This document shows, piece after piece, positions 42,943 to 51,526 of a DNA stretch of 64,000 nt. Source of the DNA: Legionella parisiensis. GTDB lineage: Bacteria > Pseudomonadota > Gammaproteobacteria > Legionellales > Legionellaceae. The notes below the pieces were generated by a model that ran no database searches, had not been told where the DNA came from, and was given only the letters and a program-made list of their open reading frames with translations. Within the stretch, counting starts at the first letter, position 1. Every line of letters starts with the position of its first letter. The DNA is taken from positions 617,618 to 681,617 of the forward strand of contig NZ_LNYQ01000012.1 in NCBI RefSeq assembly GCF_001467945.1. Reading direction: 5' to 3'. Both the position numbers and the translations under genes were made by a program.

Positions 42943-43800
42943 ATGTGGGAGCGAACCCTCAATACGGCAAAGACAAAACAGCCAGTTTCCACCACAGGGA
43001 TGTTTGCTCATACATATTATTGGTTAATGGCTCCCTCGGGGGATCAAACCTATCAGAATCCTTCCTACACCAAGGAGCAAAATCAAGAATCAGAGGCGAC
43101 AATTTATTTTATTCATGGTACTGCAGATCAATCTTCCGCTTTTCAACGTATGGCCGAACGCTTGATTCAAGCTGGAGTTCCCAGTGAAATTTCTTCCTTA
43201 AATTTACTTTCTTTTGCACAACGATATCAGGGAAAAAGTATCGAGTTTTTTGCGGAACAACTCAGAGATAAAATAAAAGCAAATCATCATCGACGCGTCA
43301 TTTTAATTGCTCATTCACGCGGCGGTTTAGTTGCCTCATATTTCGCAGAGTTTTTGGCACGCCTAGCTGGTATAGAAGTACTTTTAATTATTACAGTGGG
43401 TACTCCGTTTAATGGTTCATACCTTGCCATGAAACCCTTGTCATGGTTTTCTGACTCAATAAGGGAAATGGAAATTGACAGTGGGTTTTTGAGACGGCTT
43501 AAAATAAAAATAATAGAGAGCGCCTCCAGTGCATATCATTTTGTTATTGCAACCGAAGATGCTATTGTCCCAGAGGAGTTCGGGTATATTAAGGAATATG
43601 TTGATAAGTATCCAAACTCACTAAGCATCTTAGATAGGCATGGTCACCTTTCGGTAATGTCTTCTCATCGTTTAGTGTCCCAAATTGTCTATTTGCTTCG
43701 CAAATATTTAAATTCTCCCCTCCTCAATTCAGAAGTAATTGTTTCTAAATTGGCAGATTTTATCCTGATTGAAGACTATGTTCCCGGGCAAAAAGCGTAA
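42943..43800 (+). CDS. Alpha/beta-hydrolase (lipase/esterase-like)
   Basis: 285 residues from the ATG at 42943 with AGGGAA six bases upstream; longer forms begin at TTG 42919 or ATG 42925. ATIYFIHGTAD is the first core strand and oxyanion loop (HG). The nucleophile elbow is AHSRGG with Ser125; Asp206 (ATEDAIVP) and His235 (RHGHLSVMS) complete the triad. VGTPFNGSYLA resembles PGAP1/LipA-type lipases. There is no signal peptide, so a cytosolic or translocated enzyme acting on acyl esters is expected. The substrate cannot be told. Confidence 0.78.
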   Translation: MWERTLNTAKTKQPVSTTGMFAHTYYWLMAPSGDQTYQNPSYTKEQNQESEATIYFIHGTADQSSAFQRMAERLIQAGVPSEISSLNLLSFAQRYQGKSIEFFAEQLRDKIKANHHRRVILIAHSRGGLVASYFAEFLARLAGIEVLLIITVGTPFNGSYLAMKPLSWFSDSIREMEIDSGFLRRLKIKIIESASSAYHFVIATEDAIVPEEFGYIKEYVDKYPNSLSILDRHGHLSVMSSHRLVSQIVYLLRKYLNSPLLNSEVIVSKLADFILIEDYVPGQKA

Positions 43801-43962
43801 AAAGTGCTGGCTCTTTACCCCCTACGTCTCGCAACATGTTCGCGGGAATTTAAACGGATTTTTCCAATAAACATGCTACATAAAACACATAATTAAAAAT
43901 ATTAGACATAGTTAAACTGATTTTGCTAGAGTTATTGAATCATTACAGTTGTAAGGAATCTA

Positions 43963-44859
43963 ATGGATGATGCAAAAATTTATTCTAAAAATTGGATAAC
44001 TAATCATAAAAACGATCTTTTAGCATTGTTACATCGTTTACCGCGTCAATCTGCCAATTATGCGCGTATTCGCTCTGTTTTAAACATAATACGTCAAATT
44101 GCCATTGCATATGCTTCATCACCAGATTTTATATCATCAGGGCAGAAGTCGGTCCAGCAAAAATTACTTCATGACCTCTATGAACAACTTCATGCATCAC
44201 TAACTGAAAATAATCATGGTTCTACGTGGTTTACCAGAATTATCGATAGTTATTGTGCCGGTGATCAGGTGCTGCAACAGCGATTGAATCATTTTATTCA
44301 GCAAGCAATAGGTCCAGTAATCAAGCTATCTGAGGGTGTTAAAGATAAAAATAAATCATTGGCAATTGAGTTTCCTGATCAGGAAATGCGCGATATATTT
44401 TTGAATCGATTAGGTTTAAATAAAGAAACTGATTCAACCGTCATTCATGAGAATCGTGTTTATCTCCCAGCTTTTATATCAAAAAATCAGCAATTAGCAG
44501 TTACTTTTCGAACGATTAAATCTAGAGATAGCTTTATTTATCTGCTTAATCTAGACAGAGCCAATGTTGTTACTTCTTATGTCGATGATTGCACGCTCTA
44601 TATCAATGATAGACGCATTCATGACACTGTTTCAACATTTCATATTGCAGTACTATGTCCCTATTTCGCCGAACGTTATAAAATACAATATACATCTCAT
44701 GTACTTGCTCAAGCATATCGAGATGGCACTAGTTTTTTTAGTCAGGCTAAATTTCCGCTTGAATTAGCAGTAAAAATTGCCTCCGATGTGTCTTCATCTG
44801 AGGCAATTTCTATGGATGAGAAAATGCAAATTGCATATTCCAGTTTTTGTCGACCTTAA
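43963..44859 (+). CDS. Unknown protein with two IEF-type modules; effector candidate
   Basis: 298 residues with AAGGA before the ATG. The N-terminal 125 residues are helical. Then two copies of a short module follow: SLAIEFPDQEMRDIFLNRL with RVYLPAF (about 132-171), and LAVTFRTIKSRDSFIYLLNL with CTLYIND (about 178-216). The text TFRT...RDSF matches EFRT...RDTF in the 8498 protein, pointing to common ancestry. The C-terminus is different, containing YKIQYTSHVLAQAYRDG and a helix. No signal peptide. Function unknown. It meets the reverse-strand glycosidase gene stop-to-stop with one base between. Confidence 0.65.
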   Translation: MDDAKIYSKNWITNHKNDLLALLHRLPRQSANYARIRSVLNIIRQIAIAYASSPDFISSGQKSVQQKLLHDLYEQLHASLTENNHGSTWFTRIIDSYCAGDQVLQQRLNHFIQQAIGPVIKLSEGVKDKNKSLAIEFPDQEMRDIFLNRLGLNKETDSTVIHENRVYLPAFISKNQQLAVTFRTIKSRDSFIYLLNLDRANVVTSYVDDCTLYINDRRIHDTVSTFHIAVLCPYFAERYKIQYTSHVLAQAYRDGTSFFSQAKFPLELAVKIASDVSSSEAISMDEKMQIAYSSFCRP

Positions 44860-44860
44860 G

Positions 44861-45976
44861 TTAGCGTTTAATATGATAAGTATACGTTATCTCATCATCT
44901 GTTTTGGCTGATGGTTTTTCCACATCAGAACTTGGTTGCTTTCTTGTAGGTATATCTGAGTCGTCCTTGGCAAATAATGTATGTCTGCTTACATTTTTAA
45001 AGCCCAAACAATTAGGCTTGGGTCGTTCGGTTGGCGCCCCAAAATCGCAGGTTTGGGTTTGCACCGTGACAGTTTTTTTACCAAGCTCACCCAATCCGTG
45101 GTAGTAAAGCTCTACAGAGCCGCTATTATCTAAGTTGATGGCATCAGTACAACCGAGTGCTGCAAATAAATCTGCAAATTCTTCTGCAGTAACACCGCAG
45201 TTACGATCAGGATTATGAATGACCATGACAACAATATTATTACCATTATTTTGGTAGCCGACCCCAGTACGTGGCAATCGATTTCCATGGTTATTGTTTA
45301 AATCGGGTGTTTTTAATCTCGTTTCATCCCTTAGAATAATAAATCCGGAGACGGCATTTTTATCACCATAAAAATTGGGGTTTGTTTGTAACGTATCATC
45401 AATATCACTATGTGAGATGATAGTCGCTTTTTTGAGTGTAGTATCAAAAACAATAGTATCTAGCCCAACATTATTCTGATCAAGAACTTTATATGTGGAC
45501 ACCAGCTCCCCATTACTTACCGATAAGCCGGCAAGAAAGGTACGTGGTTGTGTTCTAGGGTTGATTTTTTCTCCCACATTGGGTACACCTGTTGTCCACA
45601 CATTAAACCAGTTTGCATTGACTAATAAATCGGGCTTATCACTACCAGGGTGACCTTTTGTCCAGTTGTCACGCCATTCTTTTAATGTGAATAATGGTGC
45701 ATCAAATTGACCAACTGTATAATTATTACCATAGCGATCGGGAAATTTAGGACCATTAGGAACAAATGTTTCATACTGAGATAAAGGAATCTCAACATAA
45801 TAGCCTTGCACTTTTTCACGGTGCGGGTTTTTACTCAAAATTCCATCAAAATTTGGTAGAGATCTGATGTCTTCTACTTCTGTGGCACGAGTAATACCAG
45901 CAATTTTTTCATTTACTTTATCTGTTGTTGTATTTAACGGCTTACTAAACACAGGATTTTCCTCGCTGTAATTCAT
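44861..45976 (-). CDS. NAGPA/DUF2233-type phosphodiester glycosidase without signal peptide
   Basis: 371 residues. The C-terminal half fits the phosphodiester glycosidase fold: LLVNANWFNVW (strand with Asn and Asn-Trp-Phe), RTGVGYQNNGNNIVVMVIHN (the RT.(I/V)G motif) and FADLFAALGCTDAINLDNSG (the LG...A.NLDGGGS catalytic segment, here NLDNSGS). In mammals NAGPA removes N-acetylglucosamine to uncover mannose-6-phosphate on lysosomal enzymes; bacterial relatives act on exported sugars. Bacterial members normally carry a signal peptide; this one has none and a polar N-terminus, so a translocated effector acting on host glycans is conceivable (inference). Note Gly to Asn in the GGGS-type loop. Confidence 0.72.
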   Translation of the reverse strand: MNYSEENPVFSKPLNTTTDKVNEKIAGITRATEVEDIRSLPNFDGILSKNPHREKVQGYYVEIPLSQYETFVPNGPKFPDRYGNNYTVGQFDAPLFTLKEWRDNWTKGHPGSDKPDLLVNANWFNVWTTGVPNVGEKINPRTQPRTFLAGLSVSNGELVSTYKVLDQNNVGLDTIVFDTTLKKATIISHSDIDDTLQTNPNFYGDKNAVSGFIILRDETRLKTPDLNNNHGNRLPRTGVGYQNNGNNIVVMVIHNPDRNCGVTAEEFADLFAALGCTDAINLDNSGSVELYYHGLGELGKKTVTVQTQTCDFGAPTERPKPNCLGFKNVSRHTLFAKDDSDIPTRKQPSSDVEKPSAKTDDEITYTYHIKR

Positions 45977-46091
45977 ATTGGAACTAATTTTTTCTCTATG
46001 ATAGCTTTAATACATTAAGGAATTATTAAAAAAGAACAGTTTGGTTATATTTTGCCAAATATTGAAGTATTATTTGAAGCCATCTTATCAT

Positions 46092-47327
46092 TTAAGTGGG
46101 CGTTGGTGTTTCATTCTGTTCGGGAATAAAATCGGCATTCCGCAGAGATGTTCCTTTATCAACGTAAGCAAATGATTCTGTAAAATCACGTAATTCCATT
46201 TCAAAAGTAGAGCTCTTAGTCGTGCTGAACTTCAGCTTGGATTCACCTGTTTTAGGATCTATATGTTCGCTTGTATGCCGTCCTCCCGACAGAAAAAAAT
46301 GTGAAATTAAAGAGCGATTTTCAGAAAATGGGTTACGCAATACAACAAATTTTTTACCGGTTTCTGGATTTTCTCTGACACCGACAATTGCATAAGTATG
46401 CTCTGGGATAATGCCTTTTGAAGGAGTATTTTTAGGATCTGCTACTACAGGTTGATCGTTCTCGATTGCATTTTTTAATTCAGAGAACAACAGCTCTTCC
46501 TCATAGCCGTAGCTTTTTCTGGAAGGTAGTATTTTATTGGTATTCATCCATGCTACTACTGCTCGCATCGCTTCTTTTGGGCATGTTTCGGGATTACTTT
46601 GCTCCATTTTATTAAGGTGAGTTTCAAATGCTTCAATGGTCAAGGGGTGTGATTTTAATAATTTCTCCCAATCTTTCTTATGTGGTTTTACCCAGGCCCA
46701 CCAATCTGCTAAGAGTGCCCCCTCACCATTAAAAACATGCTTTACCATATTCTGCATGGTCGCTGGATTGGTAGGGCGTAGTAAAAAAATCAAAGTATAA
46801 ATATCTTGACCGGAACAGCCAGCAATACTCTTTGTATAAAGATTAGCGAGTGTATTTCTTGATTGGTAAGGGAGAGGAAGAGAGTCCGGTGGTCTTCCGA
46901 TGAAGGTTTGTAATGCTTGAGTGCTTTTTCCACTTTTTAACGTTTGATTATAATCTCCTGTATGAAACGCTGTATATGCTTTTTCAAGATATCTCACCCA
47001 TGTAGCACCACTGCTTAACACCCCTGACAATGTTGGTAATGATTTATCAATGGCAATCCAGTGGGGTTTATAGGAATTATCAAAGAGCAGTACATGAATT
47101 TCTCCATCTTTTTCAACCATTCGCTGACGAATAAAATTTTCACCACCTGGAAGCGCAAGAATTGAATTAATAGCGGACAATAGATAACAGTCACCCGATT
47201 GGCCGCCTTGAACGATTTGTCTCACTTCCAATTTATCGGGAAAAAGCGGGGTAGTATCTGTTTTATGAGTTACTTGTTTTCCCCCAAATTTTCCTGTCGG
47301 ATCTTTGATATGCTTTGTTTGAGCCAT
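46092..47327 (-). CDS. Calpain (C2)-like cysteine protease; effector candidate
   Basis: 411 residues. VRQIVQGGQSGDCYLLSAIN holds Cys47 at the start of a helix and resembles the calpain text QG.LGDCW(F/L)LAAL. GATWVRYLEKAYTAFHTGDY equals the calpain W...LEKAYAK..G.Y block; PEHTYAIVGV carries His310 and VLRNPFSEN carries Asn332, completing the C-H-N triad. A helical insertion of about 110 residues (170-280) interrupts the domain. No C2-like or EF-hand domain is present. No signal peptide; the tail is Pro/Thr-rich. Calpains are common in eukaryotes and scattered in bacteria. Intact catalytic residues suggest an active protease; the calcium sites were not assessed. An effector role is inferred from context. 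Confidence 0.78.
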   Translation of the reverse strand: MAQTKHIKDPTGKFGGKQVTHKTDTTPLFPDKLEVRQIVQGGQSGDCYLLSAINSILALPGGENFIRQRMVEKDGEIHVLLFDNSYKPHWIAIDKSLPTLSGVLSSGATWVRYLEKAYTAFHTGDYNQTLKSGKSTQALQTFIGRPPDSLPLPYQSRNTLANLYTKSIAGCSGQDIYTLIFLLRPTNPATMQNMVKHVFNGEGALLADWWAWVKPHKKDWEKLLKSHPLTIEAFETHLNKMEQSNPETCPKEAMRAVVAWMNTNKILPSRKSYGYEEELLFSELKNAIENDQPVVADPKNTPSKGIIPEHTYAIVGVRENPETGKKFVVLRNPFSENRSLISHFFLSGGRHTSEHIDPKTGESKLKFSTTKSSTFEMELRDFTESFAYVDKGTSLRNADFIPEQNETPTPT

Positions 47328-47523
47328 AATGAATACACTACTTTTCTTGAAGCGATTTCAGCTTGTTATGTCTCCGTAGTATATATTATAGCCAATTTAT
47401 AAAATAAATAAATTTTATGGCAATTTTTTGGTTTGTTTTTTTTGAATCTGTCTTTGCGTGTTTTACTGTGATTTTCGAATCCATTAATCAGCTATAGTTG
47501 TTAAAGAGATAAAGGAGGAACTA

Positions 47524-47970
47524 ATGATGGAAAAAGCAAAACTGATAGGAATTAACCATATCGCACTTGAGGTTGGAGATGTGGAAAAAGCATTGGAATT
47601 TTATAGGAAAATTTTTAATTTTACTTTGCGAGGTAAAGATAATAATCATGCTTTTATTGATTTAGGAGATCAATTTATTGCTCTAATGAAAAGTACTACC
47701 CCCCATAAAGATAAAATACGACATTTTGGCCTTGTGGTCGATGATTGTTCTAAAGTTAAAGAATTGGTGAAAAAGGCTGGGGCAGAATTAATTGGAGAGA
47801 AATTTTTAGATTTCCTTGATCCCTGGGGTAATTATATCCAAGTAGTTGAATATGCCAACATTCAATTTACAAAAGCCCCGGAAGTATTAGCCGGAATGAA
47901 TTTAAATGTACAGAAAAATAAAGAAGCGCTTCAAGAACTTCATAATAAAGGAATGAGTCCTAAGCATTAA
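47524..47970 (+). CDS. VOC (glyoxalase-like) family protein
   Basis: 148 residues with a strong AAAGGAGG site before two adjacent ATGs (47524/47527). The fold starts INHIALEVGDVEKALEFYRK and ends with FLDFLDPWGNYIQVVEY, the paired beta-alpha-beta-beta-beta motifs of VOC enzymes. Putative metal ligands are His12 (INHIA), His76 or nearby (RHFGL) and Glu after QVV. VOC members include glyoxalases, dioxygenases and antibiotic-binding proteins; this text is closest to general lactoylglutathione-lyase-like proteins, and the reaction is unknown. Cytosolic and monocistronic. Confidence 0.82.
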   Translation: MMEKAKLIGINHIALEVGDVEKALEFYRKIFNFTLRGKDNNHAFIDLGDQFIALMKSTTPHKDKIRHFGLVVDDCSKVKELVKKAGAELIGEKFLDFLDPWGNYIQVVEYANIQFTKAPEVLAGMNLNVQKNKEALQELHNKGMSPKH

Positions 47971-48197
47971 TACCTCTTGGATGTGACAGTATTTGGCACA
48001 TCTTGCGAGAAAAATTTTCTATTCAATGCTCACATACTGATGTGTGCAGCGCTTGCTCAGAAAATTTTCTCACACTGCACTCAAACCCAACCGTTTCCTG
48101 ATAGTGACTGTGCATTTACACTGCTGCCAAAGAACTCTGTGATATTGGCGAAATGCTTTCAGAAAATGATTTTTCCAAGATTCATTTTACTGAGGAG

Positions 48198-48680
48198 CTA
48201 AAGCATCGCTGAGTCATTGCAATTAATTCTCATATACTGGATATAACTAACAGGCCTGGCTGAGTCGATACTGGCATAAAAATTTTGTCCTAATGCGTTA
48301 TTTGTTAATAATACCCAATCGATTCGTGTACAAGAACGTTCTTTGGCAAGTTCTATTAACTGATTCACTAGCTGTGTTGCAACACCTCTGCGCCTGTATT
48401 TCTCTTTCACATATAAGTCATGTAAATAAAGACCTGGGCCATCAAAAAGCGGGAAATTACGGTTAGTCATAGAAAAAAGTGCAAAACCAACTGATAAATT
48501 TTCGATTTCCGCGATGAGAACTTCTGCACCAGGAGAGGTTGTAAAAAGAATTTGTAATAAAGATGACTTAGTCTGGGAAAATCGTTCTATAACCTGTGCT
48601 TCTGTAAACAAATCAACTAAAGAGTTATAAATAAAATCCAAATCATGAGGATTAGCAAAACGAACATTAATAGTTTCCAT
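48198..48680 (-). CDS. Diamine-acetyltransferase-like GNAT, diverged paralogue
   Basis: 160 residues from the ATG at 48680; a TTG 12 bases upstream gives a longer frame without benefit. Motifs parallel the 33571 protein: NVRFANPHDLDFI, VGFALFSMTNRNF, GLYLHDLYVKEKYRRRGVAT, CTRIDWVLLTNN and the helix LGQNFYASI. In the catalytic tail the usual LGA/Tyr text is altered (SARPVSYIQYMRI), so activity may differ. Probable small-amine acetylation by acetyl-CoA. Monocistronic. Confidence 0.75.
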   Translation of the reverse strand: METINVRFANPHDLDFIYNSLVDLFTEAQVIERFSQTKSSLLQILFTTSPGAEVLIAEIENLSVGFALFSMTNRNFPLFDGPGLYLHDLYVKEKYRRRGVATQLVNQLIELAKERSCTRIDWVLLTNNALGQNFYASIDSARPVSYIQYMRINCNDSAML

Positions 48681-48826
48681 CTGGGCTCTCAATCTTTCTA
48701 TTATAATGCTACCTTGTGCAAGTATTTGCTACACGAAGTAAATAGCGGGTATGCTCTAACCTGAAGTGATGTAAGTATAGATAAAAATATGGTGTAATAA
48801 AACTGCCGCACTATTTGAGTCCTATC

Positions 48827-50560
48827 ATGATGCTAATTCGTTTTATTCCATTATTTTTTACTACTTTATTAAGTTGTCAGATCGCAATTTCAAGCCCCTC
48901 TAAAGCATACCCTCTTCATTTGGAGCAGGAGACCATTCATTCGATTCAGAATGCACTGGCGCAGCATCAAATATCGTGTTTACAGCTAACCAATACGTAT
49001 CTGGAGCGCATTAAGAAATACAACTTAAGTGTAAAAAGCAAGGCGCCAATTAATGCCTTTAGTGAGCTCAATCCTTCGGTGTTAACGTACGCGCGGGAGT
49101 TAGATGATTATTATAAAAAAACTGGTCAGGCATTAGGCCCGCTCCATTGTATCCCTGTCATTTTGAAAGATAATATTGATTCTTTTGATACGACCACCAC
49201 TTCAGGTTCCTATGCTTTATTAGGGAGTCAACCGACACACGATGCCTTTTTAGTGAAAAAATTACGAAATGCTGGCGCTATTATTTTGGGAAAAGGGGGA
49301 ATGGATGAGTTTGCCTGGGGAGTGTCCGGCATCAGCAGTCGTAGTGGTAGAATTGGTAACGCTTATGATCCTGACCAAAATCCTGGGGGATCTAGTGGCG
49401 GATCCGCTGCCGCAGTCAGTGCTCATTTTGCTCTGCTTGGTATTGGTACCGATAATAGTGGCTCGGTTAGAATACCTGCTGCATTTAATGGCCTGATTGG
49501 ACTTCGTCCGAGTACTGGTTTAATCAGCCAGAGCGGTATTTTTCCAATGGGTAATCTTGATGGAACAGCAGGTCCAATTGCGCGTAATATCGAGGACTTG
49601 GCTATTTTACTTGATGTGATTGCGCAGCCTGATCCTCAGGATCATAAAACACTCAATATTCCCCGGGTGAAAACTTATTCTGTTTTTCTGAAAAACAATG
49701 GCTTAAATCACAAGAGAATTGGCATTGTACATAATGTAAATGGTATTAATCCATTCAATGAGATGTCCACCCCCATTGAAGAAATAATAAAACAAGCCAC
49801 GAACAATATGCAAAACATGGGGGCTACCCTTATTGATATCACGCTTCCGGATTTCAATAATGATCGACAATTCAATCAAGCAGGGGAAATCGAAGATGTA
49901 AATGAATATCTTGCCTCATTTCCATCGACCAGAAAGAGTTTTCGTGATATTTGTGAGTCGAACCGTACAAGAAGTTTTGGTTCGATTAAAGATTGCTTGC
50001 TTTTCACGAAAAACACTGCAAACAAATTCGGCGTATCTTATCAAAAAGCTTTAGAAATTTTTAAAAAAAATAAGAGATATGTTGAACAGATTATGAATAA
50101 AAATCAGCTGGATGCTTTACTCATGCCGATTAGTACGAATGGAGATGCGACTTATGATGCGATGAAAGTTAATACTTGGCGAGCCCCAATTTCATCCAAC
50201 TCTGGATTACCTGCTATCAGTATTAACGTTGGCTATAGTCAAGAGACCCATATGCCTATTGGTGTTGAGTTAATTAGCAAACAATATCAAGAGGGAACTT
50301 TGCTAGAGATTGCTTATGCCTATGAGACGCAGGTGAAGCAAAGTATTTTGCCACTTATGCCGGAAGAAAATTTGGCTCTATTGCATTTTACTATTCCAGA
50401 ATTAAATAATTTATTTACCCTCCTGGGTAAAAATGCATATGAGAAATTTTTAATTCACAGCAAGGACTCCAGCCATCTTTCTGATGACCTAACACCGGAA
50501 CGATTTAGAGAAATCACTGCCAATACAATTCAGAGCTATAGGAAATTAATTGGGAAATAA
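48827..50560 (+). CDS. Exported amidase-signature hydrolase
   Basis: 577 residues from the ATG at 48827 (a TTG-started form adds four). The N-terminus is a signal peptide with a lipobox-like TLLSC, so lipid anchoring is possible. The amidase core has Lys114 (VILKDN), Ser189 (NPGGSSGGSAAA) and nucleophile Ser213 (GTDNSGSVRIPA). Spacings of 75 and 24 equal those of FAAH (K142, S217, S241; family knowledge), so the Ser-cisSer-Lys triad is intact. The substrate may be an amide released outside the cell; exported amidases of this type include enzymes like mandelamide or peptide amidases. No operon partner; an inverted repeat follows. Confidence 0.87.
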   Translation: MMLIRFIPLFFTTLLSCQIAISSPSKAYPLHLEQETIHSIQNALAQHQISCLQLTNTYLERIKKYNLSVKSKAPINAFSELNPSVLTYARELDDYYKKTGQALGPLHCIPVILKDNIDSFDTTTTSGSYALLGSQPTHDAFLVKKLRNAGAIILGKGGMDEFAWGVSGISSRSGRIGNAYDPDQNPGGSSGGSAAAVSAHFALLGIGTDNSGSVRIPAAFNGLIGLRPSTGLISQSGIFPMGNLDGTAGPIARNIEDLAILLDVIAQPDPQDHKTLNIPRVKTYSVFLKNNGLNHKRIGIVHNVNGINPFNEMSTPIEEIIKQATNNMQNMGATLIDITLPDFNNDRQFNQAGEIEDVNEYLASFPSTRKSFRDICESNRTRSFGSIKDCLLFTKNTANKFGVSYQKALEIFKKNKRYVEQIMNKNQLDALLMPISTNGDATYDAMKVNTWRAPISSNSGLPAISINVGYSQETHMPIGVELISKQYQEGTLLEIAYAYETQVKQSILPLMPEENLALLHFTIPELNNLFTLLGKNAYEKFLIHSKDSSHLSDDLTPERFREITANTIQSYRKLIGK

Positions 50561-50563
50561 TTG

Positions 50564-50604
50564 TTTTTGACCTACTTAATTATATATGTGTCTAGGGTCA
50601 AAAA
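50564..50604 (+). terminator. Inverted repeat after amidase gene
   Basis: TTTTTGACC and GGTCAAAAA are perfect 9-bp arms separated by 23 nt, beginning four bases after the stop. The long loop weakens it as a terminator; it could bind a protein. Confidence 0.35.
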
Positions 50605-50721
50605 TTACGTTATTTATTGGTATTATGTATTTCTTGTTCGTTGCATAACAGGCAGAATTAAGTATTCCAATAGTTCGAGCTTTATATAGAATAAAAGCAA
50701 TTAAATTTTAAGGATAAGCAT

Positions 50722-51384
50722 GTGGTTAAACATCAAGCAGCAATAATCTTTTCAATGATTCTAAGCAATTTAATTTTTGCGGCAGGAACTGAAAAAAGTT
50801 GTGATAAAGCAGATTGGCGCTGCCATGGTTCTTTTTACATGACAGGTGGATATGTATTTGTACATACTTTATTCAATGACAATCCATTGTCATTATCTCC
50901 TCCCGAACAGCCAACAATAAATTTTACACCTCAGGATACGTTTCCCAATAATGCGAGCGGGATGCGGTGGGGGTTTGGGGCAGGCTTTGGTGACAATTTA
51001 CCCTTCACTTATGAACTGGATTATAATCAAATTTTTACTCATTCTACGATAAAAGATGGATTAAAAATTTCCAGATCAAGTAAATCATTGGTAGCTATCA
51101 TAGGATATACCCTTAACCCTAAAAATAGATTAAAAACCAGTTTGGTCGGTGGCGCATCAGTTATTTCAACATACCTGACAGCGACAACAGTTGCTCCTCG
51201 TCCATTCTTTTCTCAGAACACAAACTCTGTAGATGTTGATCCTTTTCTTGGCGGCTCTTTAACATATCAAATCAATTCTAAATTTGCGTTGAGGGTAGTT
51301 GAGTTTTATGATTTTGCTACGTATAACCGAAGCGCTAAAGGTGCTGTGGTGACTCTAGTGATGCTTAATTATTATCCAAAGTGA
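50722..51384 (+). CDS. Outer-membrane beta-barrel-like protein
   Basis: 220 residues from a GTG with AAGGA about nine bases upstream; the overlapping ATG at 50720 is in another frame with an early stop. Signal peptide up to IFAAG. The mature part alternates polar and hydrophobic residues as in small barrels (WGFGAGFGDNLPFTYELDYN, SKSLVAIIGYTLNP, SLVGGASVISTYLTA) and ends FALRVVEFYDFATYN, VVTLVMLNYYPK, an aromatic-rich final strand, although the very last residue is Lys rather than Phe. It has eight or so strands, like OmpW/OmpX-size proteins. Function unknown; Legionella has several related exported barrels. Confidence 0.68.
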   Translation: MVKHQAAIIFSMILSNLIFAAGTEKSCDKADWRCHGSFYMTGGYVFVHTLFNDNPLSLSPPEQPTINFTPQDTFPNNASGMRWGFGAGFGDNLPFTYELDYNQIFTHSTIKDGLKISRSSKSLVAIIGYTLNPKNRLKTSLVGGASVISTYLTATTVAPRPFFSQNTNSVDVDPFLGGSLTYQINSKFALRVVEFYDFATYNRSAKGAVVTLVMLNYYPK

Positions 51385-51526
51385 TTCGTTTGTTCGATTT
51401 TGGAAATCAATAAATAGATAGGGGAGATCTCTCGATATAATAAATTATTTAACAAATATATCCTTATTCGAGGTGCTTAGGTGCGTTGAATCAACTATAC
51501 TTTTTTTATCATAAATTTTTTTCTCT

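Noticed and set aside
46004..46022. PmrA-box-like TTAAT text upstream of the glycosidase gene
   Set aside because: The sequence is an imperfect inverted repeat, while PmrA sites are direct repeats; no match good enough.
47977..48201. Frame of 74 codons after the VOC gene
   Set aside because: No ribosome site; the DNA has a repeated GAAAATTTTCT motif, and the translation lacks domain-like text.
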